Origin: Pedobacter panaciterrae
Lineage (GTDB): Bacteria; Bacteroidota; Bacteroidia; Sphingobacteriales; Sphingobacteriaceae
Length of the DNA stretch: 64,000 bases
Direction: 5' to 3'
NCBI RefSeq assembly: GCF_013204795.1
Contig: NZ_JABMKW010000017.1
Coordinates: 124,001 to 188,000, forward strand
Shown: in pieces, positions 9,819-19,064 of the stretch
Numbering within the stretch: position 1 is the first letter of the stretch
Layout: every line of letters begins with the position of its first letter
Program-made: the position numbers and the translations under genes
The notes under the pieces: model-generated
Databases searched by the model: none
Seen by the model: only the letters and a program-made list of their open reading frames with translations
What the model was told of the DNA's origin: nothing

Positions 9819-9854
9819 AAAAAAGTCCCGTTGCATTTTACAACGAGACTTTTT
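9819..9854. terminator. Bidirectional terminator between convergent genes
   Basis: AAAAAAGTC-C-CGTTG and CAACG-A-GACTTTTT pair around a seven-base loop, with A and T runs on both sides. It ends both the LysE-type gene and the PurF-like gene. Confidence 0.85.
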
Positions 9855-9873
9855 ATATCTGCTAATTAGGCTT

Positions 9874-11775
9874 CTAGTAAGCTCTTTGATTGTTTCCTTC
9901 TTTCCAGTTTACAAAGGCTTTATTAACAACCTTATTTCCTCCTGGAGTTGGGTAGTTACCCGAGAAGTACCAATCGCCGGTATGATTTGGACAAGCCACA
10001 TGTAAATTATCTAATGTCTGATAAATTACCTCTACCTCTGCATTGATATTGTCAGGAGTAATGATTTTAGTAATTTGTGCAGAGATTTCCTCTTGTTTAA
10101 ATGGTCTGTAAATGTCTTTTACATGATTTACAATTTCCTCTTTTGGAAGTAATAATGAAGCCTTACACTTTTGGTATACCTCTTCAATGACATGCTCCAT
10201 TCCACGAGCTTTCAAAAGTTGAATTGCTGCTTCAAAAGCAACAAATTGACCCATCTTCGACATATCAATACCGTAACAGTCAGGATAACGTATCTGAGGT
10301 GCCGACGAAACGATAATAATCTTTTTAGGGTGCAGTCTATCAATAATTTTGATAATACTCTGTTTAAGAGTTGTACCTCTAACAATTGAATCATCTACCG
10401 CCACTAAAGTATCTGTATGATTTTTTATTACACCGTATGTGGTATCATAAACATGGGCAACCATATCACCCCTATCTGCGTCTTGTGTAATAAATGTTCT
10501 TAACTTAACATCTTTAATCGCTAATTTCTCTACCCTCGGAGACATGGACAATAACTCATCCAATTGTTCATCATTCAAAGAATCTTTACGATGCAATAAA
10601 GTATCTTTTTGTACATTTCTGATGTAACTATGTAACCCTTCAACCATTCCATAAAATGAAACTTCGGCAGTATTAGGGATAAAAGAGAATACTGTGTTTT
10701 TTAAATCCGATTTTACTGCACTAAGTATTTGCTTACAAAGTAACGCCCCTAAATGCTTTCTTTCTTTATAGATTTCGGCATCGCTACCTCTCGAAAAATA
10801 GATGCGTTCAAAAGAGCATGCTCTTTTTTCTTCAGGCTCTCTAAAAATCTCCTGAGTTACAGTGCCATTTTTCTTAACAATTAGCGCATGACCTGGTTCA
10901 ATTTCTTTAACGTCTTTGAATGGGATATTAAATGCAGTTTGAATTGCTGGTCTCTCTGAAGCAGCTACAACAATTTCATCATCCTGATAATAATAAGCCG
11001 GGCGGATACCTGAAGGATCACGAAGAATAAATGCATCTCCATTTCCAACAATACCAGAGATCGCATAACCACCATCCCAGTTTTTTGCAGAGCGTTTTAA
11101 GATTTTTGCTATGTCTAAATTTTCTGAGATTTTATGAGTGATCTGAACATTATCAAGTCCTTCTTTTTTGTACTCGTCAAAAAGTTCCTGATTTTCATCA
11201 TCAAGGAAATGGCCTATTTTTTCTAAAACGGTAACCGTATCAGCTTGTTCTTTTGGATGCTGACCAAGCTCATAAAGTTGTTCGAGTAATTCATCTACAT
11301 TGGTCATGTTAAAATTACCGGCAATAACAAGGTTCCGGGTCATCCAGTTGTTCTGACGTAAAAATGGATGGCAATTTTCTATGCTATTTTTACCGTGTGT
11401 ACCATAACGTAAATGTCCCAGTAAAACTTCTCCAATAAAACTTACATTATTTTTTAGCCACTCAGCATCCTGCATCAATTCAGGAGTTTCGTTTTGAATG
11501 TCAACAAATTTGTTCTGAACGTAACCAAAGATATCCGCAACAGCGTTTTGTGCCATTGAGCGATATCTGCTAATGTAGCGATGACCTGGTTTTACGTCTA
11601 GTTTAATTGTTGCAATCCCTGCTCCATCCTGCCCACGGTTGTGCTGCTTTTCCATTAAGAGGTAAAGCTTATTAAGTCCGTAAAGTGCAGTCCCGTATTT
11701 TTGCTGGTAGTATGAGAGAGGTTTTAAAAGGCGAATAAAGGCTATTCCGCATTCATGTTTTATCGAGTCACTCAT
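9874..11775 (-). CDS. Amidophosphoribosyltransferase-like protein (PurF paralogue, 633 aa)
   Basis: Two-domain protein with an N-terminal Ntn-type glutamine amidotransferase and a C-terminal phosphoribosyltransferase fold, as in PurF, which makes phosphoribosylamine in purine synthesis. The nucleophile would be Cys9 (HECGIAF), exposed after removal of an eight-residue propeptide. NRGQDGAG and the PRPP-binding motif VDDSIVRGTT (about 457-466) are present. At 633 residues it is well over 100 residues longer than ordinary PurF and has unusual insertions in the amidotransferase domain. It may be a Bacteroidetes paralogue rather than the main purine enzyme. No other pur gene is adjacent. Confidence 0.85.
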   Translation of the reverse strand: MSDSIKHECGIAFIRLLKPLSYYQQKYGTALYGLNKLYLLMEKQHNRGQDGAGIATIKLDVKPGHRYISRYRSMAQNAVADIFGYVQNKFVDIQNETPELMQDAEWLKNNVSFIGEVLLGHLRYGTHGKNSIENCHPFLRQNNWMTRNLVIAGNFNMTNVDELLEQLYELGQHPKEQADTVTVLEKIGHFLDDENQELFDEYKKEGLDNVQITHKISENLDIAKILKRSAKNWDGGYAISGIVGNGDAFILRDPSGIRPAYYYQDDEIVVAASERPAIQTAFNIPFKDVKEIEPGHALIVKKNGTVTQEIFREPEEKRACSFERIYFSRGSDAEIYKERKHLGALLCKQILSAVKSDLKNTVFSFIPNTAEVSFYGMVEGLHSYIRNVQKDTLLHRKDSLNDEQLDELLSMSPRVEKLAIKDVKLRTFITQDADRGDMVAHVYDTTYGVIKNHTDTLVAVDDSIVRGTTLKQSIIKIIDRLHPKKIIIVSSAPQIRYPDCYGIDMSKMGQFVAFEAAIQLLKARGMEHVIEEVYQKCKASLLLPKEEIVNHVKDIYRPFKQEEISAQITKIITPDNINAEVEVIYQTLDNLHVACPNHTGDWYFSGNYPTPGGNKVVNKAFVNWKEGNNQRAY

Positions 11776-11793
11776 TATGTGTTATTTGAGCGG

Positions 11794-11801
11794 CAAATTT
11801 A
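11794..11801 (-). promoter_or_regulatory. -7 element of the PurF-like gene
   Basis: TAAATTTG on the minus strand, a perfect TAnnTTTG, 18 bases before the ATG at 11775. It predicts a short leader of about 12 bases. No clear -33 TTTG was confirmed. Confidence 0.45.
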
Positions 11802-11850
11802 CCGTTAATAATAATTAGAACCTAGAAAGAAATACAATCTTTCGGTCAGA

Positions 11851-12690
11851 TTATAATGACTGGGTTTTCAGGCTTATACGATACGAAATAACATCAGATC
11901 CAAAAAAAATGGAGGCGTGCCTGTTGAATACCTTCTCATCTCCGGAAGTAAAAAATGATTTGCTACCCTGTGTTGCAATCTTTGACTCAATCTCAGGATG
12001 ATTTTTCAGATACAACACCAGACTGTCTGCTACGATATCACCCTGACCTAATAAACTTACATTCGCTGGAAGCTTTTCTTTTATTTTAGGAATAAGCAAG
12101 GGATAATGTGTACAGGCTAAAAGAATACAATCTATTTTGCGGTCCTTCTCCAGCAATTCATTAATGTACTTTTCTACAAAATAGTCAGCCCCGCGATCCA
12201 AATGCTCATTGTTCTCTACTAATGGCACCCACATTGGGCAACTTTGTTGAAGAACCTTTACCTCCGGAAAAAACTTATTAATCTCTATTAGATAAGACTC
12301 GGAATTAATTGTTCCGCGAGTCCCCATGACTCCAATAGTTTTCGAAGAAGTAAACTCCCCTACTATTTCTGCCGTTGGCCTGATCACTCCAAGAACTCTA
12401 TTATTAGGATATTTAAAAGGTAATACGTTCTGCTGTATCGAGCGAAGAGCCTTTGCTGAGGCCGTGTTGCAAGCCAGAATAACCAATTGACATCCCTGGG
12501 CAAATAACCATTCCACACACTCTAAGGTATACTGATATACGGTATCAAATGAATGATCTCCATAAGGTGAACGGGCATTGTCACCAAAATAGATATAGTT
12601 ATATTGAGGTAGTTTTTGGGCTATTGATTTAAAAACAGTTAAACCACCATAACCTGAATCAAAAACACCAATGGAATGCTTAGTATTCAT
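11851..12690 (-). CDS. murI: Glutamate racemase
   Basis: Interconverts L- and D-glutamate, supplying D-glutamate for peptidoglycan. It is a 279-residue cytoplasmic enzyme. The two catalytic cysteines are visible as Cys74 in ACNTAS and Cys193 in ACTHYPLL. The N-terminal VFDSGYGGLTVF motif is also intact. It follows two Skp-type chaperone genes and bamA on the same strand, a Bacteroidetes envelope-biogenesis neighbourhood, but a terminator hairpin directly upstream suggests its own promoter. Confidence 0.96.
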   Translation of the reverse strand: MNTKHSIGVFDSGYGGLTVFKSIAQKLPQYNYIYFGDNARSPYGDHSFDTVYQYTLECVEWLFAQGCQLVILACNTASAKALRSIQQNVLPFKYPNNRVLGVIRPTAEIVGEFTSSKTIGVMGTRGTINSESYLIEINKFFPEVKVLQQSCPMWVPLVENNEHLDRGADYFVEKYINELLEKDRKIDCILLACTHYPLLIPKIKEKLPANVSLLGQGDIVADSLVLYLKNHPEIESKIATQGSKSFFTSGDEKVFNRHASIFFGSDVISYRISLKTQSL

Positions 12691-12693
12691 TGC

Positions 12694-12730
12694 AAAAAGA
12701 AACGGGATTGAGTTTTATCACTCAATCCCG
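12694..12730 (-). terminator. Terminator between the skp-like gene and murI
   Basis: Ten-base perfect stem CGGGATTGAG / CTCAATCCCG (12703-12712 with 12721-12730). On the minus strand it is followed by TTTCTTTTTG, immediately before the murI ATG. Confidence 0.75.
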
Positions 12731-12797
12731 CAATTTAAATATTTTTTCCTCTACTAACTGTTTTCTTTCGAATGTTGTGACAGAGGTTTGATCTTCA

Positions 12798-13361
12798 CTA
12801 TTTTTTAGGAGCAGGAGTTGTTGCAGTGGCAGCAATACCTAACTTAGTTTTAACAAGAGGTGTAATGTCTTCGCCACCATCCCAGTACACTAATCCCTGG
12901 TTTGCAGTATCAAATACATATGTAAAACCTTTTTCTTTTGAGACAGCCTTAATAGCAGCATCAGCTTTTACCTGAATAGGGTTAAAAAGTTCTGCATTTT
13001 TTGTTTCTAATTCTTGTTGAGCTTTTGTTCTTGCATCAGTGATACGTTTCTCTAAATCCTGCAATTCAGCTCCCATTGTTTGTAATTCTTTACCAACAGT
13101 TTCTTTGTTAGCTTCGCTCATAGTTTTTTCTTTGTCCTGAGCCGCTTTAAGTTTAGTCTGGTATTCAGAAATCATTTTATCAATATCAGCAGTTTTCGTT
13201 TTTTGAAAGGCCTCCAATGTGGTTCTGGCAGTTTTAACTTCAGGCATTGCTTCAATAATAGCCGCTGAATTCAAGTGTGCCAATTTTTGTTGTGCATTTG
13301 CGATGTTGACAGTGAACAATAAGCCAGCTGTTACAAAAAATGCGTTCATTAACTTTCTCAT
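12798..13361 (-). CDS. OmpH/Skp-family periplasmic chaperone
   Basis: Secreted protein of 187 residues related to Skp, the chaperone that carries unfolded outer-membrane proteins to the Bam complex. A signal peptide ends near NIANAQQ, followed by the family start KLAHLNSAAIIEAMPE. The middle (about 45-125) is a long charged coiled coil, matching the tentacle helices. The C-terminus is alanine/threonine/proline rich. It is the last gene of a bamA-skp-skp run, and a terminator follows. A third, lipoprotein relative lies at 57457. Confidence 0.88.
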   Translation of the reverse strand: MRKLMNAFFVTAGLLFTVNIANAQQKLAHLNSAAIIEAMPEVKTARTTLEAFQKTKTADIDKMISEYQTKLKAAQDKEKTMSEANKETVGKELQTMGAELQDLEKRITDARTKAQQELETKNAELFNPIQVKADAAIKAVSKEKGFTYVFDTANQGLVYWDGGEDITPLVKTKLGIAATATTPAPKK

Positions 13362-13406
13362 CTTTATTTTTCTTAATAATTGTTTTTAATTTATCTATTT
13401 GTGTGT

Positions 13407-13937
13407 TTATTTCAGCATCGTTCCAGGTTTGAAACCCAATCTTACAATAACGTCGTTACTTACATCATAAGTACTGCTTGCGTATATCATCATTGTGGCT
13501 TCACTACTCTTATCAAATATGAAATCAAGGAGTTTAACTTTCGCTATTTCAGAAATGGCTTTTGTAACCTTATCCTGAATAGGACTCAACAATTTTGAAC
13601 GGGTTTGGAAAAGATCTCCATCCGGACCAAATATCTTGCGCTGAAAATCTTTAGCCGCTTTTTCCTTTTCAATGATTTCATTCTCTCTTCTTTTGCGCAT
13701 ATCTTCAGTTAACAATACCTGATCTGCCTGGTAAGCCTTATACATCTTATCTATCTCAGTAAAGTTAGCATCAACCTTCTCTTGCCATTGCTGAGACAAC
13801 ACATTCATTTGATCCAGCGCAGATTTATACTCAGGTAAATGTTTAAGTATATATTCAGTATCTACGTAAGCAAACTTTTGTGCAAATGCTCCAAAGCCGG
13901 TAAAGAGCAAAAAGCAAATTAAAAAGTATTTTTTCAT
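13407..13937 (-). CDS. OmpH/Skp-family periplasmic chaperone
   Basis: Second Skp-like chaperone, 176 residues from the chosen start. The signal peptide begins MKKYFLICF and ends FGAFAQK. The mature protein opens FAYVDTEYILKHLPEY, the family signature. A coiled-coil arm region with the repeated charged pattern follows. I chose ATG 13937 over ATG 13949 because it gives a standard signal peptide; the upstream choice adds four residues. It lies between bamA (19 bases upstream) and the other skp-like gene, consistent with one operon for outer-membrane protein insertion. Confidence 0.88.
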   Translation of the reverse strand: MKKYFLICFLLFTGFGAFAQKFAYVDTEYILKHLPEYKSALDQMNVLSQQWQEKVDANFTEIDKMYKAYQADQVLLTEDMRKRRENEIIEKEKAAKDFQRKIFGPDGDLFQTRSKLLSPIQDKVTKAISEIAKVKLLDFIFDKSSEATMMIYASSTYDVSNDVIVRLGFKPGTMLK

Positions 13938-13956
13938 TTCTAAAAGCATTAATTAA

Positions 13957-16497
13957 TTAAAGTCCTCCCAACTGTTGTGCAATACTGAAGGTGAAATTTT
14001 GTTTTCCACCATCAACAATTCCTGGAATTTTATCAAAGGCATGCCCATAATCAATTCCCAACATTCCAAATATCGGTAAAAATATTCTAGCACCAACACC
14101 TGCAGTCCTTCTAATGTTAAAAGGATTAAAATCTCCAAACTTGTTCCAGGTATTACCACCTTCGGCAAATGCTACAATAAACGCAGTTGCTTGTTGACTT
14201 GCAATCACTGGATATCTTAATTCCATAACATATTTAGTAAATATAGGACTTCCTGAATTTTGCGCAATAGTTGCATCAGATCCTTGTGGAATTACTGCAT
14301 TATTTGCATATCCACGCATCTTAATTACTTCTGAACCTTGCAAGAAATCAAATCCCTGCATACCATCACCCCCCAATTTAAAACGTTCGAACGCCGATTC
14401 TCCAACTGCCGAGTTATACGTTCCTAAGAAACCAAACTGAGCTTGTGCCATCACAACAAATTTGCCGGCCAATCTTTGAAACCACTGAGACTCAAATTTC
14501 CATTTGTGATACTCTGTAAACTTATAACGTTGTTTATCAGATGCCGTTGCATAATTAATGTTATTTAAAAGAGAGTATGGAGGAGTTGCCTGAATAGTGA
14601 ACTTAAAGTACGAACCCTCTGTTGGGAAAATCTGATGATTTCTTGAGTCCCTGCTTAACTCTTGAGTTAAGTTAAGGTTGTAAGAAGTTCCTGTACTAAA
14701 CAAATATCCTGGGTAGTTATTTAAGATATATTGCTGAACATTAATAGCATGTGTTAGCTGGAAATAGTTATCAGGGAAATTCAGCCTTCTACCCAAACTA
14801 ACAGTCACACCATTTAAACGAATCTTTTGGAACCTGCTATCAGCAGCTTTCAAACCATTTGATTGTAATGATGTAAATGCACTTACGCCAAAACTGATTG
14901 GTTTCTTACCACCAAGCCAAGGCTCAGAGAAAGAGAAACTGTAAGATTGATAATACTTACCATTTGTTTGTCCACGAAGACTTAATTTCTGACCATCACC
15001 TTTAGGCAGAGGTTTGTAAGCATCCAGATTAAATATGTTTTTTAATGAGAAGTTGTTAAAGGTAAGTCCTAATGTTCCAATAATGTTACCACCACCAAAA
15101 CCACCAGATAACTCAATCTGATCAGAAGGTTTTTCTTCAACAGCATATTCGATATCTACTGTACCATCAGCCGGATTCGGTTTAGGAGTTGGAACCGTTT
15201 TAGATTCATCAAAGTTACCCAATTGACCAATCTCACGAACAGTACGGATCAATAAATCCTTAGAGAATTTTTCTCCTGGCTTTGTACGAATCTCCCTTAA
15301 TACTACCCTATCATTTGTTATGGTATTTCCTTTTAAAGTAATACGATTATTGGTATACTGAGGTCCTTCATAAATACGCATTTCAACATCTACAGTATCA
15401 CCGTGAATTTTGGTTTGTACAGGATCAACATTAAAAGTCAAATAACCATCGTTAAGATAAATACTTGAAACATCATCCCCATTTGCACTACCTCTTAATT
15501 TCTTTTCAAGCTTTTCTTCACTAAACACCTCTCCTTTTTCAATGCCAAAGGTCTTTTCCAGGATCTCAGTTGTATACTTAGCATTCCCTGCCCAGGTAAT
15601 ATCACCAAAGTAATATTTAGGACCTTCATACACATCGATATTGATACCAATTGCTTTATCACTATACTGGAAAATACTATCCTTAAGAATAACAGCGTCA
15701 CGATAGCCTTTATCCTGCATCTTGGCAATAAGCGTTACTTTATCTTCATCGTATTTTTCCTTGTTGAATTTTCCGGAGCCAAATACTTTATAGAATGCCT
15801 GTTGCTTTGTTTTCTTTAAAAACTTACGCAGTTTAGCAGATGAAAAATCCTTATTTCCGGTAAAGTTTATCTCATGAACTTTTACTTTTCGACCCTTATC
15901 GACAAACACCTGCAGAATCATTCCATTCTCCAAGCTTGGATCAGGTTTTGTTTTATACTCTACTGTTGTAAAAAAGTAGCCCTTACCTAAAAGGAACTTC
16001 TTTATTGTTGCAGTTGTTGAATTGTATAAATTATCATTGATAATAGATTTTCCGCTTTTCTCATTTAATTTCTCCATGATGTCAGTCTTTTGGGACTTAC
16101 TCACGCCATTAATTTCAAATGAACTTAAACGCGGTCGTTCAACCACCTCAATGTCAAAATAAACAGTGTCCTCTACAATTTTAGCAATATCTAACTGCAC
16201 ATCATCAAATAAGCCTTGAGCCCACAAGGTCTTAATTGCATTGGCTGTTGCCTCACCTGGCAATACAATACGTTCTCCCTTTATCAATTTAGATAAAGTA
16301 ATGATTACATCCTTGTCAATGAAATGAGTTCCGGTAAGGGTAGTACCTCCAATTATGTACTCTTTTGGATTAAAATAATCCAAGTCCAGGCCCTTAACTT
16401 TAAGGGTAGGTGGTGCAGTATTGGACGGTCGGGTAATCTGTGCCATTGTTGGTAAACCAATCAATAACAATAATATGAGTTGATATATTCTTTTCAT
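13957..16497 (-). CDS. bamA: Outer-membrane protein assembly factor BamA
   Basis: Essential outer-membrane insertase of 846 residues. A signal peptide (MKRIYQLILLLLIGLPTMAQ) is followed by repeated POTRA domains, recognisable from pieces such as FDDVQLDI and LNDGYLTFNVDPV. The C-terminal beta-barrel begins near residue 470 (QIELSGGFGGGN). The barrel carries the family signature GDGMQGF and ends in a Gly-Leu terminus (IAQQLGGL), where most outer-membrane proteins would end in an aromatic residue. Placed with two skp-like genes and uppS, it forms an envelope-assembly cluster. A 63-base gap without a terminator separates it from uppS. Confidence 0.95.
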   Translation of the reverse strand: MKRIYQLILLLLIGLPTMAQITRPSNTAPPTLKVKGLDLDYFNPKEYIIGGTTLTGTHFIDKDVIITLSKLIKGERIVLPGEATANAIKTLWAQGLFDDVQLDIAKIVEDTVYFDIEVVERPRLSSFEINGVSKSQKTDIMEKLNEKSGKSIINDNLYNSTTATIKKFLLGKGYFFTTVEYKTKPDPSLENGMILQVFVDKGRKVKVHEINFTGNKDFSSAKLRKFLKKTKQQAFYKVFGSGKFNKEKYDEDKVTLIAKMQDKGYRDAVILKDSIFQYSDKAIGINIDVYEGPKYYFGDITWAGNAKYTTEILEKTFGIEKGEVFSEEKLEKKLRGSANGDDVSSIYLNDGYLTFNVDPVQTKIHGDTVDVEMRIYEGPQYTNNRITLKGNTITNDRVVLREIRTKPGEKFSKDLLIRTVREIGQLGNFDESKTVPTPKPNPADGTVDIEYAVEEKPSDQIELSGGFGGGNIIGTLGLTFNNFSLKNIFNLDAYKPLPKGDGQKLSLRGQTNGKYYQSYSFSFSEPWLGGKKPISFGVSAFTSLQSNGLKAADSRFQKIRLNGVTVSLGRRLNFPDNYFQLTHAINVQQYILNNYPGYLFSTGTSYNLNLTQELSRDSRNHQIFPTEGSYFKFTIQATPPYSLLNNINYATASDKQRYKFTEYHKWKFESQWFQRLAGKFVVMAQAQFGFLGTYNSAVGESAFERFKLGGDGMQGFDFLQGSEVIKMRGYANNAVIPQGSDATIAQNSGSPIFTKYVMELRYPVIASQQATAFIVAFAEGGNTWNKFGDFNPFNIRRTAGVGARIFLPIFGMLGIDYGHAFDKIPGIVDGGKQNFTFSIAQQLGGL

Positions 16498-16560
16498 TTA
16501 CAATCTAAAAATCGATGCTAAGTTAATTTAAACACATGTTAAAAAGTGTTAAAAGTAAAA

Positions 16561-17301
16561 TTAGTTCAATTGTTCACTAATTTTACCAAAGCGGCGTTCG
16601 CGTTTTTGATAGTCTACAATAGCCTCAAAAAGGTCTTCTCGCCTGAAGTCGGGCCATAGTGTTTCAGTAAAATAAAGTTCCGTATAAGCCATTTGCCATA
16701 ACAGAAAATTACTCACTCTATGCTCGCCGCTTGTTCTGATCATGAGTTCAGGATCAGGGATGTTTACTGTTGTTAACTCAGCTGCAAAATTTTCTTCATT
16801 AATGTCTTCAATATTTAATTTCTGGTCTTTAACCTTCTGTGCCAGTTTCTTAGCGGCATCAATGATCTCCCATTTAGCACTATAGCTTAATGCCAATGTT
16901 AAAGTACAACGGGTATTTTTCGCTGTCTTTTCCATAGCACTGCGTAAGTCATCAATACATTTTTGGGGTAACGACGCAATGTCACCTATTGCATTTAACC
17001 GGATGTTATTTTTGTTAAGAGTAGCCGTTTCCTGATTGATTGTTGATATCAACAACTCCATCAAGGCATTAACTTCTTCAATAGGCCTTTTCCAGTTTTC
17101 TGTCGAAAAGGCGTAAACAGTTAAATATTTTATTCCTATATCAGCGCAACCCTCTACAATATCTTTTACAGACAGCACACCACTTTCATGACCGAAGTGT
17201 CTGAATTTACCCTGATTTTTTGCCCATCGCCCATTTCCATCCATGATGATGGCGATATGCTCTGGTAAGCGTGTTACGTCGATTTGTTCTTTAAATCCCA
17301 T
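16561..17301 (-). CDS. uppS: Undecaprenyl diphosphate synthase
   Basis: Cis-prenyltransferase that builds undecaprenyl diphosphate, the lipid carrier for peptidoglycan and surface glycans. The substrate motif IIMDGNGRWAK (Asp21), the FRHFGHESG loop, and the C-terminal RTSGEHRVSNF and AYTELYF motifs are all present. I chose ATG 17301 (246 aa). A longer frame to 17367 exists but would overlap the preceding gene and adds sequence unlike the family. It lies 19 bases after the barrel-protein gene and upstream of bamA. Confidence 0.95.
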   Translation of the reverse strand: MGFKEQIDVTRLPEHIAIIMDGNGRWAKNQGKFRHFGHESGVLSVKDIVEGCADIGIKYLTVYAFSTENWKRPIEEVNALMELLISTINQETATLNKNNIRLNAIGDIASLPQKCIDDLRSAMEKTAKNTRCTLTLALSYSAKWEIIDAAKKLAQKVKDQKLNIEDINEENFAAELTTVNIPDPELMIRTSGEHRVSNFLLWQMAYTELYFTETLWPDFRREDLFEAIVDYQKRERRFGKISEQLN

Positions 17302-17320
17302 TAATTTCCTGCAAATATGC

Positions 17321-18136
17321 CTAAAATGTATAACATTTTTGGGACACAAAGGTATAAGATATGCCAATACCTACAAACATATATGTATCTCTTTTTCTAA
17401 AATCTCCTCTTTGAGTGTATTGAAAATCAGTAGAAGTAGGATTTGAAGGGTTTGAAAGCAGTTTACTTATATCTCCATTTGGCTCGTTATTCCAATGCGC
17501 AATATTTGGATATAAGCCACTAACATCATCAAGATAATCAGTATATGCTGTTCTATAACCGATCTGACTAAATAACCCCCAGTTTTCTTTCAATTTTACT
17601 TTTACTCCTACTCCATAAGGAACCGTTAGTGCATAATTTCTGTAAGATACATTCTGTCCTTCTGTGTGATAATCTCTCAAATTATATTTTTTATCTTCCA
17701 ATCCAACAACACCTGAGTATCTGGCGGTAGGATTATACAATACTCCTCCAATTCCTGTAAAAATATATGGCGAGAATCTTTTGGTGCCTCCTCCCGCAAA
17801 GTATTCAAAAAAATTGAAGTCTACCTGCAGACTCACCTCATTTAATGCGGTGCTGAAGTTAAGTCCCCTATTTCTGAAATGTTCATTATCCGATTTTGTA
17901 TCATCCGCCTTTATCTTTCCATATGTATAATGGAGCCCAACTGCCCAATATGGATCTATATTTACTTTCACAAAAGCTCCTGCCGAGATTCCACTTATTT
18001 TTAGCGGCTTGTTTTGATTCAAATCTCCTAAATAACCTGCTCCACCAGCAACTGCACCCACCTCAAAAACCTGGGCTTTTGCACTGATTCCACAAAGAAA
18101 CATTGCAAGAAAATAAACAAGTTGTTTCTTATCCAT
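17321..18136 (-). CDS. Outer-membrane beta-barrel protein, DUF6089-like
   Basis: Secreted protein of 271 residues with a signal peptide ending near ISAKAQ. The mature part alternates hydrophobic and polar residues with many aromatic and glycine residues, as in small beta-barrels (for example FSPYIFTGIGGVLYN and YALTVPYGVGVKVKL). Position between nadK and uppS matches the family called DUF6089 in Bacteroidetes; assignment to that family is from memory of this neighbourhood. Its function is unknown. It starts one base after the nadK stop region, so it is probably cotranscribed. Confidence 0.78.
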   Translation of the reverse strand: MDKKQLVYFLAMFLCGISAKAQVFEVGAVAGGAGYLGDLNQNKPLKISGISAGAFVKVNIDPYWAVGLHYTYGKIKADDTKSDNEHFRNRGLNFSTALNEVSLQVDFNFFEYFAGGGTKRFSPYIFTGIGGVLYNPTARYSGVVGLEDKKYNLRDYHTEGQNVSYRNYALTVPYGVGVKVKLKENWGLFSQIGYRTAYTDYLDDVSGLYPNIAHWNNEPNGDISKLLSNPSNPTSTDFQYTQRGDFRKRDTYMFVGIGISYTFVSQKCYTF

Positions 18137-18137
18137 T

Positions 18138-19019
18138 CTAATAATTCCGGGTATCTATGCCCCAAAGCAATTTATTCCTTAAAGTTGTTAAATAGGTTTC
18201 GTTATTAAGCCTGATTAAATTTACATGAAAGCTGGCTTTATTCAGTATTATTTTGACAGACTTGTCCACTGTTTCTGTTCTTGAATCACAGGAAACTAAA
18301 AATTTGGAGCTTCTTGCCTCAATTTCAAAAGTTAACGACACATCGTCAGGAATAATCACCGGTCTTACATTCAAATTATGAGGTGCAATTGGCGTAATAA
18401 CAAAGTTTTGTGAACTTGGATAAATAATCGGACCACCGCAGCTCAATGAATAAGCTGTGGAACCTGTTGGTGTAGCAATGATTAATCCATCTGCCCAATA
18501 AGAGTTAACGAACTCATTGTTCATATAAGCGTGAATAATCATCATGGCCGAGTTATCTCTTCTGTGAATCGTAATGTCATTCAATGCAAAGTTTTCATCA
18601 CCAAACAATCCATGCTTAGAAGTTAGGCTCAACAAACTCCTTTTATCCAAGGTAAATTCTCGGTTGTGCAGTGCCTCAAAGGCTTTCTTTATTTCATCTT
18701 TATTAATACTTGCCAGAAAACCCAAACGGCCAAAATTAATTCCTATTACAGGAATTCCTGAGTCGCGGATTAATGATAAGGTATCCAACAGCGTTCCATC
18801 ACCACCTAAGCTCAACAATACATCTGTTTCTCCCAGAAGATCGTCGTGACAGGTAAAAACCTGCATATTGGCTGGTAATTTGATTTTATCTTTTACAAAA
18901 TCAAGGTATTTATCGTAAACCAGAATCGGGCTTTTATAACTGTCGAGAACATTAAATACTTCCTGCACATAAGGCAATACACTATTATTGAACTCTCTAC
19001 CGTAAATTGCAATCTTCAT
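18138..19019 (-). CDS. nadK: NAD kinase
   Basis: Phosphorylates NAD to NADP using ATP or polyphosphate. It is a 293-residue cytoplasmic enzyme. The GGDGTLL motif (Asp74 as catalytic base), the NFGRLGFL motif, and the glycine-rich PTGSTAYSLSCGGPI motif are intact. It sits between a CBS-domain gene and the barrel-protein gene in the long minus-strand series. Confidence 0.96.
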   Translation of the reverse strand: MKIAIYGREFNNSVLPYVQEVFNVLDSYKSPILVYDKYLDFVKDKIKLPANMQVFTCHDDLLGETDVLLSLGGDGTLLDTLSLIRDSGIPVIGINFGRLGFLASINKDEIKKAFEALHNREFTLDKRSLLSLTSKHGLFGDENFALNDITIHRRDNSAMMIIHAYMNNEFVNSYWADGLIIATPTGSTAYSLSCGGPIIYPSSQNFVITPIAPHNLNVRPVIIPDDVSLTFEIEARSSKFLVSCDSRTETVDKSVKIILNKASFHVNLIRLNNETYLTTLRNKLLWGIDTRNY

Positions 19020-19064
19020 TAATGTATTTTCATTTTGCGGTTATGGAATCTGTATAAACCCTGG

